Shown: one piece after another, positions 10,809 through 20,912 of the stretch
Layout: every line of letters starts with the position of its first letter
How positions within the stretch are numbered: position 1 is the first letter of the stretch
From: Blastobasis lacticolella
Lineage: Eukaryota > Arthropoda > Insecta > Lepidoptera > Blastobasidae
Assembly (NCBI GenBank): GCA_905147135.1
Contig: LR990041.1
Coordinates: 14,941,907-15,005,906 of the forward strand
DNA length: 64,000 nt
Direction of reading: 5' to 3'
Translations under genes and position numbers: made by a program
Notes under the pieces: model-generated
The model's input: only the letters and a program-made list of their open reading frames with translations
What the model was told of the DNA's origin: nothing
Database searches by the model: none

Positions 10809-11952
10809 CTAGGCTGGTCCAAAAGTTTTTAGTTGGTCCAAAGCCAACGGCTTGTTATACACCCTATTGTTTTCATTTTTGTACCGTTTAGAGGCAAATT
10901 TTATAACAAACTCTTTAGCCAAAAATCATTAGCCGGCAACTTTTAGTTCTTTTTTATCGATCTTTAAAAATAACATGTCTCAACAAAATTACAAGAATCA
11001 ACCCCTACGACGTTGGTAACGCGGGTAGCATTTTGTTGTATGATTTATTATGATTATAAATATGGGTTAACGTTTATAGAATCACATGAAAATTTTATCA
11101 GCCCTTTTGGTGAATTGTCACTTGCCTATGCTATTTTCGTTTGTTGATGTTATTACTTTAAACGAGGTCAGAGTGACCTGAAACATGAACCTAGACCAGG
11201 GCAGCCGCCAAAGTCAGTCAGTCCAGAAAACGTCATCAGGGTATAGTCGCTTATAAAAGAATGTCACAATATTACTAGCTGTGAGATTCAGTATGAAATA
11301 TAGTTTTAAACCCATGCCGTTTCTATCATTTTTACGGACCATAGAAATTATGTATCATGAATTGGCACAAGTAACTTTCTGCTCTTCTCTGAAAAAGGAG
11401 GCTATTATTTGAGATACAACCTTCCTAACCTTATGAAGTTCATGTAAAGTGGTGGAAACTACCCGGGATCTAATCCTCATTTCATCCTGAATCTCAATCT
11501 CATGCTTGTTAATGCTGTGTCATTTTTCTAATAACGACTTCACCCTGATGATGTTTTCTGAAATGACGGCAGTTGGCGGTTGCCTTAGTCTAGGTTCATG
11601 TTTAATGTCGCCCTGACCACGTTTAAACTTATAAAATTAATAAATTACAATATCATGTGATAGAGGCAATTCACTAAATGCGCTGATTAAATTTTCAAGT
11701 TTTTTTAAACGTTAACCCTAATAACACAAATATAGTACGTCTGCCACGTAATGCTTCCCATATTACCAAAATAGTTTGGAATTGTATGGACAGACATGTT
11801 TTTTAATATTCGATAAAAAAATAAGTAATGCTCGCCGGCTTTTGATTTTTGACCAAGGAATTTGTAATAAAATTTGCCTTTAAACAATACAAAAATTAAA
11901 ACAATAGCATGTATAACCAGCCGTTGACTAAAAACTTTTGGACCAGCCAACG
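10809..11952. mobile_element. Palindromic mariner-type relic
   Basis: A 1.14-kb element flanked by TA (10807-10808 and 11953-11954). The terminal inverted repeats extend about 180 bp (ggctggtccaaaagttttta and its complement). Each half carries a decayed start of a mariner-type transposase pointing inward. The plus strand at about 11163-11245 reads RGQSDLKHEPRPGQPPKS. The minus strand at about 11625-11545 reads RGQGDIKHEPRLRQPPTA. The catalytic DDD region is absent. The structure is a head-to-head foldback of two 5' ends, not a simple deletion derivative. Related ends occur at 47149 and 47463. Confidence 0.75.
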
Positions 11953-11954
11953 TA

Positions 11955-13785
11955 TGTCTTCTTTAGTGATAAATTTATACATCTAAACTGGCCTTTGTAT
12001 TCTTTATCTGTTAATTATTTTTTGTACAGTTTTTCTCGACTAAGGAAGAAGAGTCTTGTTTGGACCGGCATGCTGAGTACACTTTTGATTTGAAGATTTG
12101 CGTTGCGTTTACTAATTTTTTTCGCATAGAATTAGTTAAAGTGAAATCTAAAGTTTTAGCTAATCTTAACTTTGTCTTAGAAAATTTGTTGTAGTAGTAC
12201 CTAGAGTTAGAAGTGATAGTGATAATGAGTGAATCGGACTCTAATGGACACGAGCAATCGAACAATCGCGCATCTATAGTGCAATATCTGGTTCCGTCTC
12301 GTACCTACATGATCAGACCTGACCTGAAATCAACGGAGATTCCCAGTGGTCCCAGTAGCTAGCTCCGTGGTGGAACTATCTACTTACACTATCCATCACG
12401 TAAACTGGTGAGAGCGTTCCTATTATTTTTCTAGTGCCCCGACCTATTGATATCGGTGTCTAAGGTACACATAGCAACAATTTCAAATTAATATATTATC
12501 TTGGGACTCTATTCATAGAATTAAGCACTTGTTATAAGTACAGAAGACAGTGCCTCAACCTACCCTGTTTAGAGTTTGCACCGTCTCCGGTCTGCACACG
12601 CCTCCATAGCGATGATATCTGATTTTATACTAGGCGGGTAGGCTGATGTTCTGGTAGTTGAACTTTATTAAACATAGTTTTACCAGCCAGTTTTTAGCAG
12701 CAGCGTGACATCTGCTCTGGCTGGACGTTACCTTGTGCAAATTTAATATATTTTCAGTTAGCTATAGCTTTTTAGTCAAAAAGAAAGATTTTATAAGACA
12801 AATATAATTGGCGTTTAGAGGGATGCATATATCCCAAACTAAAAGTAACACGAATTAATCTGACTATGCAAATATCGATCATTTTTAATTATATCCTGAG
12901 ACGTCCAATACCGCTATAGGTTACTTATATTTTATATATTTTAACTAATTGCCTATCAAGCTTTCTCCACAGCTGTACCAATCCACAATAATACGTACAG
13001 AAACATGCGCTCCACAATACTGCAAAACTACTACCTACTTTGCAACGCATTGTATAACTTTAAAAAACCGTACACCATAACCATAATTAAAGTATCGGGT
13101 CTTCCGCGAAACGCAATAAACACAGGACAGAAATCGATAAAAAATTTTCAAAGAGCTCTGACCGGGCACTTGAATAAGCGCACATTTGTAGACTGGTTAC
13201 CAACGGATTGGAGATAAAAAGCTATTGCCTGACCATTTCAATGAACAAAGCCACTGGAACATCTGGCGCACCGAACATGGGCAACGAAAAACAGACGTCA
13301 ATAAGACAGTCGATGATCAAACAAATGAAGACCTTCACCTAATATTTTACCACTAGCAGTGCGTCCAGACTTAGCGACATACGCAGCGAATAACAGGAAT
13401 AGACAGACTCTTCTCAGTTTTTCTATTAATATTAAAACAAAATGCGGACATAGAAAACCAATAGTTAATCCTTCAACCATGATAGATTTTTTCGTACAGA
13501 AAACGAATAAGCTTTGAACTGCACTCACAACCACTACAATAAGTACCCTAATACTAACCTTATAAGGGCCTCAACATAGCATTAACTAAAAGCCAACTTT
13601 ATATTGAAGAAATTAGACGTAGTAATCCAGTTAGGAAGTTATTTGACGACTTTCTTAGAAGACCGATCTAAAGACAACCACATGTTCATTCTCGAGCGGG
13701 TACTGTATTCCAATTGGAGAGCGGGCACCAAAACATAGTTTACAGTCCTCGATAGCTATCACTTCATTAAATACCCAATAAGTGT
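11955..13785. other. Unassigned AT-rich region
   Basis: About 1.8 kb without a convincing gene. A short frame from 12224 begins MSESDSNGHEQSNNR and stops after 45 codons. A 70-codon frame at 13005-13217 has no recognised domain. No tandem or inverted repeat stands out. Confidence 0.45.
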
Positions 13786-14015
13786 ATCGGCGCCCTAGAG
13801 TCTAGATGGCCGACATCATTATAATTGAATCTATCATCACCATTTTAACATCAGGGCCGACTTTTCCAGCGCGGCGCATGAGGGCCCGCGGTCCACCACG
13901 ACACAATATCACAACGTCGTCAGTTTAAAGGCTATGGTATTGGTATTCGTGACTTATATAGCAATTCCTTGTGGGTGCTTGATTTCTGGTGTTAATCAAA
14001 ACAAGAACATCACAG
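13786..14015. repeat. Dispersed repeat B, left part (split by LINE)
   Basis: Begins atcggcgccctagagtctag and matches 23772-24001 with few differences. The copy is interrupted after aacatcacag by the LINE 14016-18250 and continues at 18256. The class is unknown. It has no ORF and could be part of an LTR or a non-autonomous DNA element. Confidence 0.8.
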
Positions 14016-14185
14016 TCACAGAGTTTACAGTACTTTGGTGTAATTAAATAGTTTAAATTATTATATTTACAAGTGGTGGCTATGGTTAGCATCTAAATCC
14101 TCTAAATACCACCTACCAGTGTTATCCACTTGATCCTATCACAAGTTCCAGTTTTATAAATTGTCACACTCTACTACACAACACA

Positions 14186-14986
14186 ATGGAATCTGTGAAG
14201 AACACAATGGCCGAAATGATGGAGCTTTTTAGTAGCAAGATGAGTCAATTTCAAAAGGAGCTGGCAACATCTAACAGCCTTGCCGATGAGTTGAAAAACT
14301 TAAGTAGCTTCATCATCACTGCACTGAACACTCTACAGCACCAGGTTGAGTTGGTTGTTCATGATGTCGACAGTATCGAGATGCGTAGCCGGCGGAAGAT
14401 ACTTCTGCTCCATGGAATCGAAGAGAGCGACAAGGAAGATACCAGTGCTGCAGTCTTGAAGGTGGTGACAGAGCAGATTAAGGTCCAAAATTTCCAGACC
14501 AAGCAAATAAAGCGATGTCATCGCATGGGCAGGAAATCTGATAAACACTCACGGCCAATCATAGTCAAATTCACTGACACTGAGACTCGGAATAATATCT
14601 GGTATAGCAAAACTGCTCTTAAGGGTACAGGGGTTACAGTCTCCGAATTTCTGACAAAGGCACGTCATAATGTATTCGCTGCGGCGCGGGAGAAGTTTGG
14701 GATCAACAAGTGCTGGACAAGAAACGGTAATATATTTGTGCTGGGCAATGACGGGTCCCGTCACCGTGTTCATTCGCGGGCGGATCTGGACAGGATTGAC
14801 GCTGCAATTCAGACACCTGTTGCGCAACGGCAGGACGCAGTGCTATCACCGGTGCAGAGTGGAACCACGGCGAGTGGGACGCCTGCGAGTGGGACGCCTG
14901 TGAGTGAAACTATTGCCGCGAAGGTGCAGATGAAACCCCTGAAAACTGTAGCCCCGAGAGCGAAGCGCGCTGCAGTGAAGAAATAG
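14186..14986 (+). CDS. LINE ORF1, coiled-coil RNA-binding protein
   Basis: A 266-residue intact frame, the first ORF of the LINE. The N-terminal 70 residues (MESVKNTMAEMMELFSSK onward) have heptad-like spacing, consistent with a trimerising coiled coil. The middle part shows RRKILLLHGIEES (about 69-81), IKRCHRMGRK (about 108-117), RPIIVKFTDTETRNNIW and the C-terminal-type segment FLTKARHNVFAAAREKFG. This order resembles transposase_22/L1-type ORF1 proteins, which bind element RNA and act as nucleic-acid chaperones. No zinc knuckle is present, unlike the Jockey ORF1 at 4982. The tail has a short ASGTPASGTPVS repeat (14871-14905) and a basic end (PRAKRAAVKK). ATG 14186 is the first in frame and follows the 5' UTR. 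Confidence 0.8.
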   Translation: MESVKNTMAEMMELFSSKMSQFQKELATSNSLADELKNLSSFIITALNTLQHQVELVVHDVDSIEMRSRRKILLLHGIEESDKEDTSAAVLKVVTEQIKVQNFQTKQIKRCHRMGRKSDKHSRPIIVKFTDTETRNNIWYSKTALKGTGVTVSEFLTKARHNVFAAAREKFGINKCWTRNGNIFVLGNDGSRHRVHSRADLDRIDAAIQTPVAQRQDAVLSPVQSGTTASGTPASGTPVSETIAAKVQMKPLKTVAPRAKRAAVKK

Positions 14987-15416
14987 ATAAGTCATTTTTC
15001 CATTCGCTTCCTTGCTTCATTAATAACGTAGACATGCTTAGCTAACATTGCTTATCATCACAGTAGGCTGTTTTCTCACTTATAATTGTATAGCGAGTTG
15101 TTTAGTTTTAGTACCCGCTTCTTTAGCTTTAGCGCTTATCATTTATAATATTGCTTCCACCGGCTTTTTATTTATCTTATTTACTTCTATTATGACTTCT
15201 AAATACCCAACTCGCAAGTCAACAAACATCTTTAGATTGACATCTGATCTGACACACAGAGTGACAGCTGAACGTTGACACAGTTCTTATTTATAATTTT
15301 GTGGCTCTGGAGACTTAGTGATTCTGACACTTGCGTTTCGTTCTTCCGATGATCTGACACGGAGTTGTTATTCTTGGAAAATATTTTTAATATTTTGTTC
15401 TTGTGTTTCTTGTTAA

Positions 15417-17999
15417 TTGTGTACCTATAATGTGTATATCATGAATTGGAATGTTATATGTTATGAATTGGATAAGTTTACTGGGGAGGTATTTAGTTTG
15501 GTGAACTTATTTAATTTTGAAGTTTGTTTATTAATTTTAATTTTGTTTATTTTTAAACTAGTATTAGCCACAGTGCCTAGTCAAACCACAATGGTATCAC
15601 GCACAGACGGTGATACTAGTGGAGAGTATATGTCCCTCACATCATTCGATGATGACCCAAACAGCACCGTCTCCAGCTTTCAAAGTATTCCTTCCCTTTC
15701 TGATACACTGGATTCTACTTTCTCCGGCTTACAGAAAAACTTTAATCTCGTCCACATAAACGCCCAAAGCATTCCGGCTCATTACGCTGACTTCGTTTCA
15801 TCTTTTAATAACCCTAACATCCATGGCATTCTTGTATCCGAATCATGGCTGAAGCCAAGTCTTTCTACCATCTCCTATTCTCTGCCAGGCTTTAGCCTGC
15901 TGCGCAACGATCGCACTGGGTCGGGTGGAGGTGGAGTCGCGATCTACCTCAGATCTAATATCTCGACTACCATCATTGCGCAGTCGCCACAGCCACCCCT
16001 TGCTCAGTCTGGCGAGTACATTTTTGTAGAGGCTGTTCTATCCCATACAAAGATTCTTCTTGGAGTTTTTTATAGTCCTTCCAAACAATTTAATTTTTTT
16101 AACTCTTTTGAGAAGCTCCTTGAGGATCTTATTCCATCATATGACCATGCCATAATCATGGGAGACTTTAATACTTGCCTCTTAAGGAATGATCATCGGT
16201 CTGCGATGCTCCGCTCGATTGTAGGTTCTGCCAACCTGAATATACTTCCCCTTAGTGCAACCCATCACTTTCCGAATTGTGCACCCTCGCTTCTGGATTT
16301 GATCATGGTTTCGTCACCAAGGAGCATAGCTAAATATGGTCAATGTGCTGCTGAAGCTTTTTCCTACCATGACCTCATCTACTTATCCTATAAAATCCGT
16401 CCTCCCAAACTAAAAGCCAAGGTTATTGTGCAGCGCAGTTTTGGCGCCATTGATGTGGATAAGTTGAGGGCTGATGCGCTAGCTGTTGACTGGGGTTCGG
16501 TGCTTGATGCCGGGACCATTGACGATGGCATTGCGGTGTTCAACTCCTTGCTCAATGAATTATTTGATAGACATGCCCCATACAAGACCATGAAAATAAA
16601 ACACACACCAGCACCCTGGCTGTCTGATGACGTGAGGGCTGCAATGCGGCGCAAGAACTCCGCAAGGTTTCGATATAAAGTTCGACCTACCGATGACAAC
16701 AAGGAAAAGTATAGACATCTGAGAAATGTGTGTAATAAAGTGTGTAGGGAAGCGCAGCGTCGCCACATTCACGAGTCAGTATCTGTTGGTGATCCAGCTA
16801 AGGTCTGGAGGTTTCTCAAAACATTAGGTATAGGTAAATCGCGTGATGAGCAGGTTTCACCTAATTTAGACGTTAATGCTCTTAATGATCATTTCTCTTC
16901 TTCATCATCTATAGATGAGGCCACTAAATCTGCTACCTTAAGCAACCTCTCCCTACTTCATACTCCCGATCCCAATCACCTCTCCTTTTCCTTTGATTCC
17001 TTTTCTGAGGAGGATGTAAAGAAAAGTGTTCTGCATATCACCTCCAATGCGGTAGGCAGTGATGATATAGGCCGTAATATGGTTTTACCAATCCTTGACA
17101 TCATTATCCCAATACTAACGGCTATATTTAACTACTCTATAACATCGGGCATCGTGCCGTCTATATGGAAGGAAGCAACAATTATTCCCATCCCTAAAAA
17201 ATCCAATCCTTTGTCCTTGTCCGATTATCGTCCCATATCCATCTTACCACTTTTATCAAAAGTACTGGAGCGTCTCGTCTATCACCAGCTGACAAATTTC
17301 CTTTCCGCGTCTAATCTATTAAACCCACTCCAATCTGGTTTCCGTCCTGGTCATAGCACTGTCACAGCTTTAGTAACTCTGCTCGACTTCAGTAACGCCT
17401 TCAATACTGTAGATCACGACATTCTACTGGGTATCCTCAGTTCTCTAGGTATATCAGCCAGAGCCGTAACGTGGTTCAAGAGCTATCTGGAGTGTCGCCG
17501 TCAACGTGTGCGCGTTGGTGATACATTCTCCAACTGGTCGAGCATTGCTACCGGGGTGCCGCAGGGTGGCGTGCTATCTCCACTACTTTTCTCACTGTTT
17601 ATAAATAGCATTACATTAAATCTCTCTTCTTCCTACCACCTATATGCCGATGACCTACAAATTTACACTCAGGCTCCTCCCGATAAAATAGGTCAAGCCA
17701 TTTCTATTATAAACAGTGATCTGGAGCGTATATCCGCGTGGAGTGACAGCTATGGACTTAAGGTGAACCCTCTCAAAACTCAACTTGTTGTCATCGGTAG
17801 TTCACGAATGTTATCCAAGATAGAGAAAATGGTGCTTCCCAATGTTGTGCTCGACGGGGTTTGTATTCCCAGGAGCAAATCGTTCGCACTGCAGGCGGCT
17901 AGACTATGGAACAGTCTTCCCCGAGATATAAGGTGTGCAGAATCGTTGTACAGTTTCAAGAAAAAAATAAAACAACATTACTTGACTTTAGTGGGGTGA
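15417..17999 (+). pseudogene. LINE ORF2 (endonuclease-RT) with internal in-frame deletions
   Basis: An open frame of 860 codons. The endonuclease starts near residue 104 (FNLVHINAQSIPAHYADF), with LVSESWLKPS, GDFNTC and SLLDLIMV, then SYHDLIYLSY. The RT shows LSDYRPISILPLLSKVLERLVY, PLQSGFRPGHST, FSNAFNTVDHDILL, GVPQGGVLSPLLFSLFIN and LYADDLQIY (near 17645). Compared with this LINE group, sequence is missing just before LLDFSNAF (about 17380; only a few residues separate it from the HST motif). A larger part is missing between VCIPRSKS and FALQAARLWNSLP (about 17880), where the RT thumb should lie. Both deletions preserve frame. The first 60 residues (hydrophobic, AT-rich) look like 5' UTR read-through. 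Met at about 15591 (MVSRTDGDTSGEY) is the likelier start. The product is unlikely to be active. Confidence 0.82.
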
Positions 18000-18255
18000 T
18001 TATGGGTGCTAGGTTACTTTACTAGTTTTCCAATTGTTTTTGTTTTCATTGTAAATTTTTGTATAGTTTTTGTGTGCACTACCTATCAATGACTAAAATA
18101 CTTTTCTTTTACTTTCCATACCAAGGTTGTCTGGAAGAGATCACGCTAGTGATAAGACCGCCCTTTGTACTGCTTTTTATTATGTATTTTATTTCATGTA
18201 TGTATCTAGTGTGCAAATAAAGAGTTTTTGTATTGTATTGTATTGTATTGCACAG

Positions 18256-18379
18256 TGCACAATAATGCGTGCGCGCGCTGCCATTGTTAACTAACCACCG
18301 ACAAAACAAACAAACAAGGACCAGCTAAAGAGTATCTAACCGATAGACATCTTATCACGACCAATAACTCGATGCGCCG
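18256..18379. repeat. Dispersed repeat B, right part
   Basis: A continuation of repeat B after the LINE (acaataatgcgtgcgcgcgc to gatgcgccgt). It matches 24003-24123. Confidence 0.8.
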
Positions 18380-18846
18380 TCACGGCCATTCTGATAATAC
18401 GACCGTCCTCGGGCGTTAAGTTGTTCTAACAGCTTCACCCCTAGTGATCCGCTCGATCATCCTGACAATCAAGATTTGTTACTATGATTGCCACCTATTT
18501 CTCAAACGAACTCAAGAGTACAACATTCCACCATTGACTCAAGCCCGACATATAGAACTACAAACTAAACTTAATTTGTAGTTACCCAACAACAACGTCT
18601 AAGTAACGCACACGGACCGATCATGTGCGTCCAATGAACCGCCCCATAGTGGTGATGTACACCCATCAACCAAATTTATCTGTAGGTACAATGTACATCC
18701 ATGTTTATCTACTTCGCCGTCGTGAACATCGTGACCATGTAACAAGCAACTCTAAGTCAACCTTAAACGTACCAAAGTCATCGTCTGCGCCTGATCTTTG
18801 GTTCTTTTAAACCAACCCGCATATACCCGGTATGGCTCACATAAAC
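18380..18846. other. Unassigned sequence before minisatellite
   Basis: No gene recognised. The segment starting cgtcacggccattctg weakly resembles gtcacggccgtcctgctg near 63147, so it may extend a wider repeat family. Confidence 0.4.
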
Positions 18847-19590
18847 AACTAGTTCTAGCCATTGAATCCTTTAAGCCAAACCCTGCAACAGAGCAGGATC
18901 CGGATATCAGCGGCTAAGAACCAGGGTACACATAGACATCAGCTAGTTCTATTCGTTGAATCCTTCAAACCAAACCCCGTAACAGGGCAGAATCCGGATA
19001 TCAGGGCACACAATTACATCAGCTAGTTCTATCCGTTGAATCCTTCAAACCAAACCCCGCAACAGGGCAGGATCCGGATATCAGCGGCTAAGAACCAGGG
19101 CACACATTAACATCAGCTAGTTCTATCCGTTGAATCCTTCAAACCAAACCCCGCAACAGGGCAGGATCCGGATATCAGCGGCTAAGAACCAGGGCACACA
19201 TTAACATCAGCTAGTTCTATCCGTTGAATCCTTCAAACCAAACCCCGCAACAGGGCAGGATCCGGATATCAGCGGCTAACAACCAAGGTACACATAAACA
19301 TCAGCTAGTTCTATCCGTTGATTCCTTCAAACCAAACCCCGCAACAGGGCAGGATCTGGATATCAACGGCACAGACCAGGATACACAAACATATATCTAC
19401 CATCTGTTTCTGACTACTGACTCCTCTCCCAACTTCCGCACAGAGTATGGTCCGGATGACAGCATCAGGTGTCCAGAATAAACATAAACACACATATACT
19501 ATCTGGTTCTAATTACTGACTCCTATACCAACTCAAGCACAGAGTATGGTTCGGATGACAGCGTCAGGTGTCCAGGATAGGGTACCAACA
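18847..19590. repeat. 94-bp minisatellite array
   Basis: Units begin ctagttctatccgttgaatc at about 18847, 18941, 19021, 19115, 19209, 19303 and 19397. The spacing is 94 bp except for one unit of 80 bp. Units at 19021-19302 are almost identical. The last one to two units (19397-19590) are diverged (ctgactcctctcccaac, gtatggtccggatgacagc). No conserved ORF spans the array. Confidence 0.88.
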
Positions 19591-19746
19591 TACCAACTAA
19601 TACAACGCCTGTGTATTGTCTTACAGGACCATTATTCTGTCCAACTTAACTACATCGTATGAAACTTCGTACACAATATCCATTTCTACACAGAGGATCT
19701 CTTTATCACTGTTATGATCGTTAAGGACCTCCAATCCTAGGTACAA

Positions 19747-20058
19747 CTATCTGTACAATAGCGTTATGAACGCTCGGAATAAATTACCACTGCAGGGCAA
19801 AGGCTTCCCGGTCGAATGCTTTCCTCGGCCAATCCTTAGAAAAGGCGTCCAACTCGTCTGGCCATCTCCGATACTCATCATAGATATTTTTGCCCAGTCC
19901 CACTTCAGGTTGGCAGCTTTTTTACCCCTATCGGCGAATTGATATTTGGAGCGCAATACACTGTTTCTTATACGGTCCGACAATTTGACTCTCAAGATAC
20001 TGCGCTTCATGGCTCGCTGGCCTCGAGTGCGGACTTCTGATGATCCGTCAAAAACCAT
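19747..20058 (-). pseudogene. RTE-type LINE C-terminal fragment
   Basis: A 103-codon minus-strand frame whose middle part has the layout of the RTE polyprotein tail. MKRSILRVKLSDRIRN is followed by KKAANLKWDWAK and IGRGKHSTGKP. In RTE elements this conserved C-terminal segment follows the RT and precedes the 3' UTR. No RT motif remains. It is unlike the RTE at 54.9 kb and closer in layout to other insect RTE families. The call rests on motif order only. Confidence 0.65.
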
Positions 20059-20703
20059 AACATCAGTAGACTAAATTAATTAAAGTAATTGGTGAACTCT
20101 TTCAATGACAAAATTGCCGTCAAGTATCAAATACAATGACATGAGTGATAATTAGATCACGCTTCTGCTATAATCATGTCATCCAAGATATTTATAGCAC
20201 AACAAAGTACCTATGCAGGTACAACTCTCAACTCTCAACAACTCTCTCGCTGCGGTAAGTAGGTAACGTACCTATCTAATCAACATTAACAACAAATACT
20301 TTCTCGTAAGTAAGTAACTTACGATCACTTTTTCCTGACTATCTTGAAAAACGAGGATGATCTATCACATCCTAACCTACCATACAAAATACTGTCAGTG
20401 TGGACTCCCTCTCCAAAGCCTGGTTTCCTTTCTCTCGAGAGAGGATTCTAACTAAAAAGCGCTTATCCAAATGGATACGTTGTTAAGTGATGGAAAGCTT
20501 TGCACGTAAATTCGAACATGTTTGTTGTGACCTAAACCAAAATCTGAGAAGTACTCAAAAAGACATGTCAAGCTCCTAGAGTTAGATAAGTAATAATAAT
20601 TATTATTGACATTTCTTGCTAAACCGAGTAGTCTGTAACTACATATGTTGTATTGCTGAGGCTCAACCGCGCTTGCTCAGTGTTGACTTGATTGGTTGGT
20701 ATC
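20059..20703. other. Unassigned AT-rich region
   Basis: No gene recognised. Contains short gtaagtaggtaa-type tracts typical of lepidopteran non-coding DNA. Confidence 0.45.
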
Positions 20704-20912
20704 TTTTTTTTTTTTTAGACTATCCAGGCATTTGACCGCCATCTCACCTGGTGGTAAGTGACGATGCGGTCGAAGATGGAGCATGCCTGTCTAGGAACAG
20801 CCTATTCACTCTAGCCTTGAAGGCGTCCAGATTATAGTGATCAGGGAACACACTCGCAGGCAACGCGTATAACAGCGCACAGCGCGCAGGTAACGCAGGG
20901 ATATCTTCTGGG
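20704..20912 (-). mobile_element. SINE-type element with poly(T) start
   Basis: The T-run (about 20704-20716) marks the 3' tail of a minus-strand retroposon. The body (catttgaccgccatctcacc, taagtgacgatgcggtcga, ctagccttgaaggcgtcc) is a common lepidopteran SINE/LINE 3'-end type. Its tail recurs in the opposite orientation at 31645-31715. Confidence 0.7.

Larger units (their letters stand above)
14016..18250 (+). mobile_element. Two-ORF CR1/Jockey-group LINE in repeat B
   Basis: Insertion junctions are visible by comparison with the unoccupied repeat copy (aacatcacag|cgtacaataatg near 24000). The five-base CACAG is present at 14011-14015 and again at 18251-18255. The element ends in a (tattg)n tail (about 18228-18250), a microsatellite-type 3' end usual in CR1/L2-group LINEs. 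It carries ORF1 (14186-14986) and ORF2 (15417-17999). I place it in the broad CR1/Jockey group with an L1-like ORF1. The exact clade is uncertain. Confidence 0.85.

Noticed and set aside
13005..13217. 70-codon hypothetical gene
   Set aside because: Domain-free, Asn/Thr/Ile-rich, no splice or promoter context. Likely chance.
18847..19400. CRISPR-like regular repeats
   Set aside because: The whole 94-bp unit is conserved with no unique spacers. It is a eukaryotic minisatellite.
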